64,000 nt of DNA from Burkholderia metallica (GTDB lineage: Bacteria > Pseudomonadota > Gammaproteobacteria > Burkholderiales > Burkholderiaceae), in the NCBI RefSeq assembly GCF_902832845.1, contig NZ_CADFDB010000015.1, positions 93,383-157,382 of the forward strand, written 5' to 3'. The notes beneath the pieces were generated by a model. The model saw only the letters and a list, made by a program, of their open reading frames with translations, was not told the DNA's origin and ran no database searches. The translations under genes and the position numbers were made by a program. Shown here in pieces: positions 50,789-60,546 of this stretch. How positions within the stretch are numbered: the stretch's first letter is position 1; every line of letters starts with the position of its first letter.

Positions 50789-51121
50789 ATGTATCGCTAT
50801 ACCCGACTTTCTGTTCTTGCCGTTTTGGTCGCAGCGGGTGTCGCCGCAGCTTATGCTGCGAACGGCAATGGGGAAAACGACGCAATGTCGATCGTGCACG
50901 CACCCGTAACGCTCGCACAGGCAGTGACTGCCGCTGAACAGCACGTGCACGGCAAAGCTGCGCGGGCAGAGTATGAAAACTCAAAGCAAGGCTGGGTGTA
51001 CGACGTCGAGGTGGTCGGCGACGGCAAGGCATACGACGTTCGTGTCGACGCGAACAAGGGAACCGTCCTCGCTTCCACCGTCGACATTGCCGATCGCGAC
51101 GACCACGACGCGCTCGACTGA
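50789..51121 (+). CDS. PepSY-domain periplasmic protein
   Basis: This 110-residue protein has a signal peptide (LAVLVAAGVAAAYA) and a PepSY domain (VTLAQAVTAAEQHVHGKAARAEYENSKQGWVYDVEVVGDGKAYDVRVDANKGTVL). It ends in an acidic DDHDALD. Such proteins are often cotranscribed with or regulated by two-component systems and may modulate periplasmic signalling. A regulator box precedes it, and a second lies between it and the efflux operon. Confidence 0.87.
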   Translation: MYRYTRLSVLAVLVAAGVAAAYAANGNGENDAMSIVHAPVTLAQAVTAAEQHVHGKAARAEYENSKQGWVYDVEVVGDGKAYDVRVDANKGTVLASTVDIADRDDHDALD

Positions 51122-51186
51122 GGCAGCGCCGTGCATCGCTGAAGCATCAATGCGATGCACGGGATTCGTTGCTCGGCCGGCGTATC

Positions 51187-51203
51187 GTTAACGCGCGCTT
51201 AAG
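51187..51203. promoter_or_regulatory. PmrA/QseB-like box (GTTAAC-N5-CTTAAG)
   Basis: About 89 bases before the start of the second efflux operon. Confidence 0.6.
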
Positions 51204-51291
51204 GTGGGAAACGAGAAAATTTTCATGTGCGGCGCTACGCGGCGCTGTCGATTGCATTTCGCTTTCAAGTCTTCATACCTTGGCATCAACA

Positions 51292-52683
51292 ATGGTTGAA
51301 TACACTCTGTCGATCCGTTGGAAGTCGGTATCGTTGTGCGTTGCGTTGTGCGGCTTCATCACCGGTTGCACGACCTATCAGGCAAAGCCGCTTTCTCAAG
51401 TATCGACCGCGCTGTCTCAGCACGATCTGGCTCGCTTCGAGATCGATCCCGGGAAAATGCCGTTACCCGAGCTCACGGCGCATCGCTTCGATCCGTCCGG
51501 CGGCTTCGACATCGAGGATGTTGCGATGCTAGCTGTTGCAAACAACCCGGATCTGAAGCTTGCGCGCGACGACCTAGGTATTGCGCAGGCTCAGGCTTTC
51601 GCCGCCGGGCTTCTGCCCGATCCACAGCTGTCTGTATCGAGCGATTTTCCGGGAGCAGCGGGACTCGAGCGCGCGTTCAACTACGGGTTGAGCATGGATC
51701 TGATGGCGATCGTATCGCGAAGCGCCAACAAGCAGTCCGCGACCGCGACCGTGCGCAAGACAGACCTTGGGTTGTTGTGGCAGGAGTGGCAAGTCGTCGC
51801 TCAAGCCAAGCAGCTTTATACAAAGACTCGTTATGAAGACGCCGTACTGCCGCTGCTGAAGCAGGCGCTCAATCTTGACCAGACGCGCTACACCCGGCTC
51901 GAGCATGCCCGGCAGTCCGGGAACACGACCGATGACGTCGTGAGTGTCGCATTGACGACATACAGTGACGCGCGCAAGCAATATGACGACATGGTTCGTG
52001 CCCGCGCGCAGACGCATCATGACCTCAACCTGCTGCTGGGGATTGCACCCGACGTCGAGCTGAAGCTCGTCGGTTCGAGCAGGACGAAACCGCTGGCGAG
52101 CGCGTCGCTCGAAGCCGCATTGGCAGCGTTGCCTAAGCGACGCCCTGACTTGATTGCGCTGCAGGCAGGCTACGAAGCGCAGGAGCAGAAATACCGCGCC
52201 GCGATCCTCAACCAGTTTCCGAGCCTGACTGTCGGATTCGATCGCGCACGTGACACGTCCGGCATCTATACGACCGGCTTCCAGATCGCATTGAGCCTGC
52301 CGATCTTCAACCGCAACCGCGGCAATATCGCGATTGAACAGGCGACTCGTCAGCGTCTCGGCGACGAATATCAGGTCCGGCTGAATGCTGCGTACGCAGA
52401 CATTGCACATGTGCGCAACGATTCACGCCTCGCGACCGAGCAGCTCGCGCAGGACGAGGCAGCACTGCCGGCGCTCGTGCAAGCAGCCGGGCACGCACGG
52501 AACGCGTTCGCGGCACACGATATCGCGATGGGGCAGTACGTCGATGCGCAGCTCGCCGCGCTGACAAGGCAGATTGATGCGGAAACCCAACGCGATGCGC
52601 TTGCCGAACAGCGTATCGGTCTGCAAGCGCTACTCGGCAGTGCGATCCCGGACGCATTCTCCACCGACTCCACTCAGCGTTGA
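51292..52683 (+). CDS. TolC-family outer-membrane efflux lipoprotein
   Basis: The 463-residue protein has a lipoprotein signal (LCGFITGCTTYQ) and the helical repeats of CzcC-like channels (NNPDLKLARDDLGIAQAQAFAAGLLPDPQLSVS, then QIALSLPIFNRNRGNIAIEQATRQRLGDEYQVRL). It forms the outer-membrane duct of the second RND system. The upstream frame to 51169 lacks a signal and is not used. The stop is followed four bases later by the adaptor start. Confidence 0.86.
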   Translation: MVEYTLSIRWKSVSLCVALCGFITGCTTYQAKPLSQVSTALSQHDLARFEIDPGKMPLPELTAHRFDPSGGFDIEDVAMLAVANNPDLKLARDDLGIAQAQAFAAGLLPDPQLSVSSDFPGAAGLERAFNYGLSMDLMAIVSRSANKQSATATVRKTDLGLLWQEWQVVAQAKQLYTKTRYEDAVLPLLKQALNLDQTRYTRLEHARQSGNTTDDVVSVALTTYSDARKQYDDMVRARAQTHHDLNLLLGIAPDVELKLVGSSRTKPLASASLEAALAALPKRRPDLIALQAGYEAQEQKYRAAILNQFPSLTVGFDRARDTSGIYTTGFQIALSLPIFNRNRGNIAIEQATRQRLGDEYQVRLNAAYADIAHVRNDSRLATEQLAQDEAALPALVQAAGHARNAFAAHDIAMGQYVDAQLAALTRQIDAETQRDALAEQRIGLQALLGSAIPDAFSTDSTQR

Positions 52684-52687
52684 TCTC

Positions 52688-53782
52688 ATGTCACCCGCTC
52701 CTGATTTTCCCTTCTCCCGCCGTCTAGCCACCGTGTCCGTCGCACTTGCCGTGCTCGTGCCGTGTGCGAGCCCCGTGCGGGCCGACGAACCTGTGACTGC
52801 ATCGGTCGATACCGTAGCAGTACACCGAGAACCGATTTCGCAGCAGGTTCGAGCATACGGCATCGTCGCGGCATCGTCGTCGAGCGTCACTTCGATCAAC
52901 CTGCCTTATGCCGCGCGCATTCGCAAGGTGCTTGTGCTGCCCGGCCAGACGGTAGCCCGCGGCGCGGCGCTCGTCGTGGTACAAGCCGACCCCGCCGCCG
53001 TACTGGCGGCATCGCAGGCCACCAGCGCGCTGACGCTTGCGCATGGCGAACTCGAGCGTACGCGCTCGCTGTTCGACGCCGGTCTCGCAACGCAATCGCA
53101 GCTTGCCGCGGCGCAGAAGGCGCTGAATGACGCGCAGCAGGGACTCGCAGCCCAGCATCAAATGGGGGTGCACGGCGGAGACGTGACGATCGCCGCGCCG
53201 TTTGCGGGTGTCGTGTCGCAGTTGACCGCGCTCCCGGGCGATCAGATCCAGGCCGGTACGACGATCGCACAGCTCGCGGCGGCCGCGAATGCGTCGAGCC
53301 GGCAAGCGAACGTGACGCTCGGTGTTGACCCGTCGGCCGCGGCGTCGATTCGCGCGGGCGATTCCGTCGTGCTGCATGGGCTGTCGACCGCGCTCGAGCA
53401 CGCTCATCAAGCGGGGCGAGTCGTCGTGGCGGGCGCGGCAATCGATCCGCAAAGCCAGCTCGTGAACGTCGGTGCGAACGTACCGCTCGACGGCACCGCC
53501 TTTATCCCGGGTACACGTGTGAGCGCCGATATTGCGACGCAGACCGGGACCTGGTGGGTGGTGCCGCGCGCCGCGGTGCTGAGCGACACGAAGGGGGCTT
53601 ACGTGTTCCAGGTGACGCCTAAGCACACTGCGCAGCGCGTCGACGTCGTGGTGCGCGTGGAAAGCGGCAACCGCTATGGCGTCGACGGACCGCTTGACAC
53701 GGCGGAACCGCTGGTTGTCACCGGCAACTACGAGTTGCAGAACGGGATGGCAGTGCGAATGGCCGGAGGCGCGCGCCAATGA
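52688..53782 (+). CDS. RND periplasmic adaptor protein
   Basis: This 364-residue adaptor has an N-terminal signal (VALAVLVPCASPVRA), a lipoyl-type domain (YAARIRKVLVLPGQTVARGAALVVVQAD), a helical hairpin (LAHGELERTRSLFDAGLATQSQLAAAQKALNDAQQ) and barrel domains (VSADIATQTGTWWVVPRAAVL). It is of the HlyD/AcrA-like type with no metal-binding tail. Its stop overlaps the pump start by four bases (ATGA). Confidence 0.88.
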   Translation: MSPAPDFPFSRRLATVSVALAVLVPCASPVRADEPVTASVDTVAVHREPISQQVRAYGIVAASSSSVTSINLPYAARIRKVLVLPGQTVARGAALVVVQADPAAVLAASQATSALTLAHGELERTRSLFDAGLATQSQLAAAQKALNDAQQGLAAQHQMGVHGGDVTIAAPFAGVVSQLTALPGDQIQAGTTIAQLAAAANASSRQANVTLGVDPSAAASIRAGDSVVLHGLSTALEHAHQAGRVVVAGAAIDPQSQLVNVGANVPLDGTAFIPGTRVSADIATQTGTWWVVPRAAVLSDTKGAYVFQVTPKHTAQRVDVVVRVESGNRYGVDGPLDTAEPLVVTGNYELQNGMAVRMAGGARQ

Positions 53783-56700
53783 ATTTCGGCCAATGGATGC
53801 AGATGCATCGACGATCGCTGCTGTTTGTCGTGGCGCTGCTTGCAGTCGCCGGCGCGCTGACGGCCTTTCGGTTACCGATCTCGTTGTTTCCGAACGTGTC
53901 GTTCCCGCGCGCGGTCGTTTCGCTCGATGCGGGTGACCGGCCGGCCGAACAGATGGCGACGCTTGTCACGATGCCGGTCGAAGAAGCGCTGCGGCGCGTG
54001 CCCAACGTGCGCGACGTCGAGTCGAAGACCAGCCGGGGATCGGCCGAGATCTCGCTTAACTTCGACTGGGGCACCGACATGGCGCAGGCGACGCTGCAGG
54101 CGCAGTCCGCAATTGCCGAAATCCTGCCGTCGTTGCCGCCCGGTACGAAGATGCAGGTGAAGCGGATGGATCCCACCGTGTTCCCGGTGCTTGCCTATAG
54201 CCTCACGTCGTCGCAGCAATCGCTTGCGCAACTTCGCGATCTCGCGCAGTTCCAGTTGCGGCCGCTGCTGTCGTCGGTCGACGGCGTCGCGCGCGTCGAA
54301 GTGACCGGGGGGGCGCAGGACGAGTTGCAAGTCGCCATCGATCCCGCCCGGCTCGCGGCGTACAAGCTGTCGGTCGAGAACGTATCGAAGGCGATCGGTG
54401 CGGGCAACGTGCTGATGGCGACCGGACGGATCGAGGACCACTACAAGCTGTACCTGATTGTCGCGGATACCACGATTACGTCACTCGATACGCTTCGCAA
54501 CGCAGTCGTGTCGTCTGCGGGCGGCGGTCAGGTACGTGTCGGCGACATCGCGACCGTGTCGCGCGGCACGGCTCCGCAATGGATACGCGTCACGGCGGAC
54601 GGGCAGGACGCGGTCCTGGTCAATGTATTCCAGCAGCCGGGCGCGAATAGCGTCGCGATGGCCAAGGAGATCCGCGCGAAGCTGGCCGCTTTCGAGAAAC
54701 AAATGCCGCCGGGCGTGCACCTGGCGAATTGGTATGACCAGAGTCAGCTCGTGATCGCGTCAGCATCGAGCGTGCGCGACGCGATTCTGATCGGCGTGGT
54801 CCTGGCTGCATTCACGCTTTTCGTGTTCTTGCGCAACTGGAAAATCACCGCGATCGCCGTTGCGCTGGTGCCCGTCGTGATGAGCGCGACGATCCTGCTG
54901 CTCGATGTATTCGGAATGGGCTTCAACATCATGACGCTCGGCGGGATGGCCGCGGCGGTGGGGCTCGTGATCGACGACGCAATCGTGATGATCGAGCACA
55001 TCGCGCGCCGCATGCGAGAGGCGGGTGCCCATGCATTCCACGGCCGCGTGATGAGCGCGGCCCTCGAATTCACGCGTCCGCTTGCGGGATCGTCGGCCGC
55101 AACGCTGATCATCTTCGTCCCCCTCGCGTTCCTGTCGGGCGTGACGGGCGCATTTTTCAAGGCGCTGTCGATCACCATGGCGAGTGCGCTGTTCATTTCG
55201 TTCGTCGTGAGCTGGCTCGCCATTCCGATTCTGTGCGATCACTGGCTGACGCCCGCCGATGCGGAGGAGCATCGCGAGTCGCGTCTGTCTCACTGGATGA
55301 GCACCCGCTATGCGGCCCTGATCGAACGAGTAAGCGGCAAGCCGTTGCTTGCCCTGGCAGGTGTGGTGCCGCTTCTGATCGTGGCCGCGCTGGCGTTTAC
55401 GCGTGTCGGTAGCGGGTTCATGCCGTCGATGGACGAGGGCGGGTTCGTGCTCGACTATCACACGGCGCCTGGAACATCCATATCCGAAACGGATCGTCTG
55501 ATGCGTGAAGTCGAGACGATCATTCGCGAAAACCCGAACGTCGCGACGTATTCCCGACGCACCGGTGCGGGCCTCGGCGGCGATCTGAACGAACCCAACA
55601 GGGGCGACTTCTTCGTGCGCCTGAAGTCGGGTTCGCGCGAGCCAATCGATACGGTGATGGAGGAGATCCGGTCTAAAATCGAAGCAAACGTTCCGGGCGT
55701 GAGTATCGAACTCGCTCAACTGATGGAGGACCTGATAGGTGACCTGACCGCGGTGCCGCAACCGGTGCAGATCAAGATCTATTCGGATGATCCTCACGTG
55801 CTGGATTCGACAGCAAGGCGGGTCGCGGCGCGGATCGGAAAAATTCAAGGCATCGTCGACGTCGACGACGGCATCAATCCGGCAGGCGATGCACTCGACC
55901 TTCACATCCGGCCCGATGCGGCAGCGGCGGAAGGCATGGATCCGCAGGCGATCGCGCAGCAAGTGTCGGATCTGCTCGAGGGTAACGTCGCCACGCAATT
56001 CCAGCAGGGACCCAAGACGGTCGGGGTGCGCGTGTGGGTCGCGAATGCGATGCGCACGAATGGCACGGGGCTTGGAGAACTGCAGATCCGCGCGCCTGAC
56101 GGGCACCTGTTCCCGCTCGACCGGGTGACCGATCGCATCACGGTCAGCGGTCAGCCGGAGATCAGCCGCGACAACCTGAAGCGAATGGTAGCCGTCACGG
56201 CGCGAATCGACGGACGCGACCTGGGCTCGACGATCGCGGACGTGCAACGTGCGCTCGGCGAGGCGAATCTGTTGCCGCCCGGCGTGTATTACGAGCTCGG
56301 CGGGCTGTATCAGCAACAACAGATCGCATTCCGCGGACTGCTTGCCGTGTTTGGTGCCGCCGTGGCGCTGGTTTTCGGCCTGCTGCTGTTCCTCTACGAG
56401 CGGTTCCGCGTCGCGCTCGCCGTGATGGCTATGCCGCTGTGCGCGACCGGCGCGGTTTTCATCGGACTGTGGGTGACGGGCATCGAGCTGAACATTTCCG
56501 CGATGATGGGGATGACGATGATCGTCGGTATCGTGACCGAAGTCGCGATCTTCTACGTCTCCGAGTTCCAGGCGCTCGTGCGCGATGAGGGAATGGCGCC
56601 CGATGTCGCGCTGCTCGCTGCCGGCCGCAACCGGTTGCGGCCGATTGCGATGACGACGATCGCTGCGATCCTGGCATTGCTGCCGCTTGCTTTCGCGCTC

Positions 56701-56847
56701 GGTCAGGGTTCGGCGATGCAGCAACCTCTGGCGGTGGCGATCATATCTGGGCTCATCGTACAGCTTCCGTTGGTTTTGCTGGTTTTGCCGGTTCTATTGC
56801 GTGTACTGGTTGCGAGATCAGGGTCGGAAGAACTGACGGACCAATGA
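53779..56847 (+). CDS. RND efflux pump
   Basis: This 1022-residue pump has the full RND architecture. Helix 4 carries the DD pair (VGLVIDDAIVMIEHIARRM, about residues 394-412). The N-terminus AFRLPISLFPNVSFPRAVVSLDAGDRPAEQMATLV differs from the first pump and points to a CzcA-related but distinct subfamily. It should drive export of a toxic substrate with protons; the substrate cannot be predicted. It is the third gene of the operon and is followed 88 bases later by a response regulator. Confidence 0.9.
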   Translation: MNFGQWMQMHRRSLLFVVALLAVAGALTAFRLPISLFPNVSFPRAVVSLDAGDRPAEQMATLVTMPVEEALRRVPNVRDVESKTSRGSAEISLNFDWGTDMAQATLQAQSAIAEILPSLPPGTKMQVKRMDPTVFPVLAYSLTSSQQSLAQLRDLAQFQLRPLLSSVDGVARVEVTGGAQDELQVAIDPARLAAYKLSVENVSKAIGAGNVLMATGRIEDHYKLYLIVADTTITSLDTLRNAVVSSAGGGQVRVGDIATVSRGTAPQWIRVTADGQDAVLVNVFQQPGANSVAMAKEIRAKLAAFEKQMPPGVHLANWYDQSQLVIASASSVRDAILIGVVLAAFTLFVFLRNWKITAIAVALVPVVMSATILLLDVFGMGFNIMTLGGMAAAVGLVIDDAIVMIEHIARRMREAGAHAFHGRVMSAALEFTRPLAGSSAATLIIFVPLAFLSGVTGAFFKALSITMASALFISFVVSWLAIPILCDHWLTPADAEEHRESRLSHWMSTRYAALIERVSGKPLLALAGVVPLLIVAALAFTRVGSGFMPSMDEGGFVLDYHTAPGTSISETDRLMREVETIIRENPNVATYSRRTGAGLGGDLNEPNRGDFFVRLKSGSREPIDTVMEEIRSKIEANVPGVSIELAQLMEDLIGDLTAVPQPVQIKIYSDDPHVLDSTARRVAARIGKIQGIVDVDDGINPAGDALDLHIRPDAAAAEGMDPQAIAQQVSDLLEGNVATQFQQGPKTVGVRVWVANAMRTNGTGLGELQIRAPDGHLFPLDRVTDRITVSGQPEISRDNLKRMVAVTARIDGRDLGSTIADVQRALGEANLLPPGVYYELGGLYQQQQIAFRGLLAVFGAAVALVFGLLLFLYERFRVALAVMAMPLCATGAVFIGLWVTGIELNISAMMGMTMIVGIVTEVAIFYVSEFQALVRDEGMAPDVALLAAGRNRLRPIAMTTIAAILALLPLAFALGQGSAMQQPLAVAIISGLIVQLPLVLLVLPVLLRVLVARSGSEELTDQ

Positions 56848-56935
56848 ACCGGTTTTCCGATGTTGGCGGCACGGGCGGCTAATGGCGAACGAGGCGGCCT
56901 GCATACTCGATCGGCTTGTGACGAAGGGGAAATGA

Positions 56936-57601
56936 ATGCGGGTGCTTTTGATCGAAGACGATGCGATGATCGGCGAGTCGGTTCAGGACGCATTGAAAGA
57001 TGCTTCTTACGCGGTTGACTGGGCTACAACGGGTACGTCCGCATCCACGGCGCTGGAGAACCAGCACTACGATCTGGTAGTGCTCGATTTGGGCTTGCCG
57101 GGCAAGGACGGGCTCGACGTACTGACTGGCATCCGGGCGATGGGAAATACTGTTCCGGTCGTGGTCGTCACCGCCCGGGACGCGCTCGACGACAGGCTGC
57201 GAGGGCTGGACGGCGGTGCCGACGATTACGTCTTGAAGCCATTCGAGATAGCGGAGTTGCTGGCACGTTTGCGTGCCGTGCTTCGACGCAAAAATGGCGG
57301 GGCCACACCGACACTGGGCAACGGTGCAGTATCGCTCGATCCTGCAACCCGCGAAGCTTCGGTTCATGGCGGCCCGCCACTCCAACTGACCAACCGTGAA
57401 TTCGCGCTGTTGCGCGCGTTGCTCACGCGTCCAGGCGCAATCCTGTCGCGTAACGATCTGGAGGACCGCATCTATGGATGGGGCGAGGAGGTCGAAAGCA
57501 ACGCCGTCGAGTATCTAATTCATTCGCTTCGGCGAAAGCTCGGTGGCGAGATCATCAGAAACGTCAGGGGGGTGGGATGGATGGTTTTAAAAAACGTCTG
57601 A
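56936..57601 (+). CDS. OmpR/PmrA-family response regulator
   Basis: The 221-residue regulator has Asp51 (LVVLDLGLPGKDG), TARD and KPF motifs, and the GWGEEVESNAVEYLIHSLRRKLG winged helix of the PmrA/IrlR group. It sits downstream of the efflux pump and overlaps the sensor kinase start by 25 bases. No separate regulator box is seen in the 88-base gap, so it may be cotranscribed with the pump. Confidence 0.92.
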   Translation: MRVLLIEDDAMIGESVQDALKDASYAVDWATTGTSASTALENQHYDLVVLDLGLPGKDGLDVLTGIRAMGNTVPVVVVTARDALDDRLRGLDGGADDYVLKPFEIAELLARLRAVLRRKNGGATPTLGNGAVSLDPATREASVHGGPPLQLTNREFALLRALLTRPGAILSRNDLEDRIYGWGEEVESNAVEYLIHSLRRKLGGEIIRNVRGVGWMVLKNV

Positions 57602-58965
57602 ACGCATCGATTCAGTTCAAGCTGTCCTTTACGCTATCGGTGTTGATTCTCGCCATTGCTGCTTTGGCAGGCGCCTTTTCGTTCGTCTCTGCGCTCGACG
57701 AAGCGCATGAACTACAAGACGACGTCCTGCGGCAAGTGGCTCATCTGATGGATCGTGGCTCGCTTTCACCGACCCAGTCGGTCACAGATAACCTACGCAA
57801 AGACGGGGACGAAGAGTCGCGCGTGATCGTTCAGCGACTGGGCGACGGAATCGGCTCTTCGGTTGGTGTAGACGCAGGAGGGGCATTACAGCTCCCCCCG
57901 ACGTTGGCCGATGGCATGCATACGCTGGATGTCTCTGGCGAATCGTTTCGCATACTGGTGCGTACCACGGCATCGGGAACCAGGATTGCGGTCGCACAGG
58001 AGTCTGCGTTTCGGGACGAGATCGCGCGGGACGGGGCCCTACGAACCGTGATGCCGTTTCTTGTGCTCGTACCGCTGCTTCTCATGATCGTCGCCAATCT
58101 GGTGCGGAAGATGTTTCTGCCGGTTGTTCTGTTGGCGACCGAGATCGATCAGCGCGACGAGCGGGAGCTTCACCCCATCGAGGCCGAAAATATACCGGCG
58201 GAAGTTCGACCGTTCGTCGTAGCGATGAACCGCTTGCTCGGTCGCGTTGCGCAGTCGGTCGACACTCAGCGACGTTTCGTTGCCGATGCCGCGCATGAAC
58301 TGCGATCGCCGTTGACGGCTTTGTCGTTGCAGGCGGAGCGAATGGCGGAAGTCGACATGTCCGTCACAGCACGGGATCGGCTTGCCGTCTTGCGGCGCGG
58401 CATCGAGCGCGGTCGACGGCTGCTCGACCAGCTTTTGGCACTGGCCCGGGCACAGTCATCCGATGGTGGGGCGTCGGTCTCTTCGGTTTCCGTCCAGCAC
58501 GTATTTCGGAACGTCCTTGAAGACATGTTGCCGTTGGCCGAGACGAAGAACATCGACATTGGCGTGGAGGGAGACGACGACTGCTACGTATGCGCAACCG
58601 AACTGGATATGACCGCGCTCGTCAAGAATCTTGTCGACAATGCAGTTCGCTATACACCTGAAGGAGGGCGGATTGATCTATCGGTGGTGGAAAGCAACAA
58701 GCGCGCGGTGATTTGGATCCGAGATACTGGCCCGGGCATCCCGCTCGCCGAACGGGATCGCGTCTTCGATCCGTTCTATCGCGCATTAGGGAGTGGGCAG
58801 GCCGGATCCGGGCTTGGTTTGTCCATTGTGAAGACCATCGCCAGCAAGATTGGAGCCGAGCTCGACCTGAAATTCGCCGACCCGTCCCGACAATGCGGGC
58901 TGATCGCCACGGTCCTGGTTCCGATATCGGATCGCGCATTAGACAAGCACACCAGATCGCCATAA
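57577..58965 (+). CDS. Sensor histidine kinase
   Basis: This is a 462-residue kinase. Membrane helices lie at about 15-40 and 158-178 around a periplasmic sensor, followed by HAMP and the HisKA box DAAHELRSPLTAL (His240). The ATPase domain reads NLVDNAVRYT...DTGPGIP...GSGLGLSIVK. The ATG at 57577 lies within the regulator gene. It is convergent with and only three bases from the DUF2127 gene. Both the signal and the substrate of its efflux system are unknown. Confidence 0.9.
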   Translation: MDGFKKRLNASIQFKLSFTLSVLILAIAALAGAFSFVSALDEAHELQDDVLRQVAHLMDRGSLSPTQSVTDNLRKDGDEESRVIVQRLGDGIGSSVGVDAGGALQLPPTLADGMHTLDVSGESFRILVRTTASGTRIAVAQESAFRDEIARDGALRTVMPFLVLVPLLLMIVANLVRKMFLPVVLLATEIDQRDERELHPIEAENIPAEVRPFVVAMNRLLGRVAQSVDTQRRFVADAAHELRSPLTALSLQAERMAEVDMSVTARDRLAVLRRGIERGRRLLDQLLALARAQSSDGGASVSSVSVQHVFRNVLEDMLPLAETKNIDIGVEGDDDCYVCATELDMTALVKNLVDNAVRYTPEGGRIDLSVVESNKRAVIWIRDTGPGIPLAERDRVFDPFYRALGSGQAGSGLGLSIVKTIASKIGAELDLKFADPSRQCGLIATVLVPISDRALDKHTRSP

Positions 58966-58968
58966 CAC

Positions 58969-59562
58969 CTACCCCTGCGATTTGGTTCTGGCGATCTTAG
59001 CTACCGAAGGCATATGTCGGTAGGGTTGTCCGACTAGCCTGTCTCCGTGTATCCGGGTTGCATTGGTGGAAGGCGAGGTGAGCATTTTCTCCCTTCGCAG
59101 GAACCGATACTCATGCAATGTCAGCACAATAATTGCGACGTCGAGCATCGTGATGAGAAGCAGCGAACCGGCATGGGTAAATGAGAAGCGGTAGAGCTGG
59201 TACGCAATGAACAAGCCGAGTATCCCTATCGATGTCGGGTAGTACCACAGGCGCTGCCGAAGCAAGCCAGTGATCAGCCACAGCTTGACGATGCCGTGTG
59301 CGAGCAGATAAAGCGCTGCAAACCTTTGCGTGCCTACCGACAAATGCTGGATTGCGTGAAGCAGAATATTCGCGACAAGGTCGTGCGGGTCTTCAGCGAA
59401 CTCGTTTCGAGTAACCCAAACAACAAACGTCGTCAGAAACTGCTTCTTGACGAAGTAGGCGATGACTCCCGCCAGTACTTCCGAAAGCGCGAAAGCGGCC
59501 TTGATCCAAAGACTCGCGTCGAATATCAGGTGAAGCTTCTTTTCGTCGAGCAATGCGTTCAT
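58969..59562 (-). CDS. DUF2127 membrane protein
   Basis: The 197-residue protein has four predicted membrane helices and matches DUF2127: LHLIFDASLWIKAAFALSEVLAGVIAYF, then AALYLLAHGIVKLWLITGLLRQRLWYYPTSIGILG and FSFTHAGSLLLITMLDVAIIVLTLHEYRFLR. Its function is unknown. A GTG nine bases upstream is an alternative start. It is probably a single gene; the stop lies close to the convergent kinase stop. Confidence 0.82.
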   Translation of the reverse strand: MNALLDEKKLHLIFDASLWIKAAFALSEVLAGVIAYFVKKQFLTTFVVWVTRNEFAEDPHDLVANILLHAIQHLSVGTQRFAALYLLAHGIVKLWLITGLLRQRLWYYPTSIGILGLFIAYQLYRFSFTHAGSLLLITMLDVAIIVLTLHEYRFLRREKMLTSPSTNATRIHGDRLVGQPYRHMPSVAKIARTKSQG

Positions 59563-59744
59563 GCGGATCACGCTCGTAGCCTCATATTATGGTGTTGTGC
59601 CGTTCTCGACCGCTGCCGATCAAATTGACGATATCGAGAAGGTGCCGATTACGCTTCGCCAGGAATGCTGATGGTAGGGAATAGTATCGTCCGAACGGCG
59701 ATAGTTCGCCGGCCCGGACGATACACGTCACCCAGAACAGGCCG

Positions 59745-60056
59745 TCAGTGATGCAGATAAATCGAGCGAGGCGAGACATGTGTCGTGATGGGATGTCCCG
59801 AGTTGCTACCTGCGGATTGTGCGGAACCGTAACCTGTTGTATCGGCCTGTGCTGTCGACTCGGACGAGTGCAGGCGTGCTTCTGCCTGCTGAATGGATTG
59901 CGGATAGTGAATGTCTTTGCGGGCCGGGTTGTATCCGGCTTGCTCGATCTGAACGAGTTGCGCCCGAACTTCCGCCCGAGTAAGACCTTGTCCCGCGAAC
60001 GCAAGTGCAGGAACAACCGCAAGTGCCAGCATGACGGTGCGAATGGTGAGCTTCAT
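59745..60056 (-). CDS. DUF4148 exported protein
   Basis: The 103-residue protein has a signal peptide (VMLALAVVPALAFAGQ) and the DUF4148 core LTRAEVRAQLVQIEQAGYNPARKDIHYPQSIQQAEARL. The tail is Ser/Gly-rich. It is very similar to the copy at 50178, with the same length and end (a terminal LHH against RHH). A CTGAAG-N5-GTTAAC box lies 77 bases upstream. The function of the family is unknown. Confidence 0.86.
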   Translation of the reverse strand: MKLTIRTVMLALAVVPALAFAGQGLTRAEVRAQLVQIEQAGYNPARKDIHYPQSIQQAEARLHSSESTAQADTTGYGSAQSAGSNSGHPITTHVSPRSIYLHH

Positions 60057-60132
60057 GGTCGTGACCTCCAGTGAGTTGGAAAGAGCAGTCGCACGATGTG
60101 CGATGCCGTAGAAACAGCATGCGCCTCCCGAA

Positions 60133-60149
60133 CTGAAGATAATGTTAAC
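60133..60149. promoter_or_regulatory. PmrA/QseB-like box (CTGAAG-N5-GTTAAC)
   Basis: One mismatch from the pattern; located upstream of the third DUF4148 gene with the 11-base period kept. Confidence 0.5.
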
Positions 60150-60241
60150 GATGACGTTGATGAGCCTGTTCGCGGGTGCAGGTACGCGAGACAATATTGG
60201 CGTTTCGCGTCTGCCCATCGTTGCAGGCAAGGTGTCGGATC

Positions 60242-60270
60242 AAAAAAAAGACCCGGACTCGCACCGGGTC
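60242..60270 (-). terminator. Rho-independent terminator, minus strand
   Basis: Stem 60250-60256 with 60264-60270 (GACCCGG/CCGGGTC), followed on the minus strand by eight T residues (60242-60249). It would stop transcripts coming from the small membrane-protein gene at 60727-60858. Confidence 0.8.
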
Positions 60271-60414
60271 GAACGAGCGAGGTAAATGGGCAAGCAACGA
60301 ACATCAAGAGTCTCGACCGCTGCTTGCCGCGTTTACCGTCACTCTGCGTGGACGAACGAAACAAGAATCACGCCGTCTCGAACCAGCGTGACTTATACAC
60401 GGTGCCATGCCATG

Positions 60415-60431
60415 CTTAAGTTATCCTTAAG
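60415..60431. promoter_or_regulatory. PmrA/QseB-like box (CTTAAG-N5-CTTAAG)
   Basis: The most perfect copy of the pattern. No intact gene follows closely; a pstS fragment begins at 60547, so its target may have been lost. Confidence 0.6.
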
Positions 60432-60546
60432 TTGCAAAGAATCGCTGCTGTGTGATGCCGAAACTTTAGGGTAGCGGGATTTCAGAACGCTCACGACGCG
60501 AGCGTCGATTTTCAACAGCAACAGAAGCCGCGCTGCTCAGGAGCAG

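Noticed and set aside
54760-56724. A 654-codon minus-strand frame opposite the second RND pump
   Set aside because: Same artefact: no domain and skewed composition.
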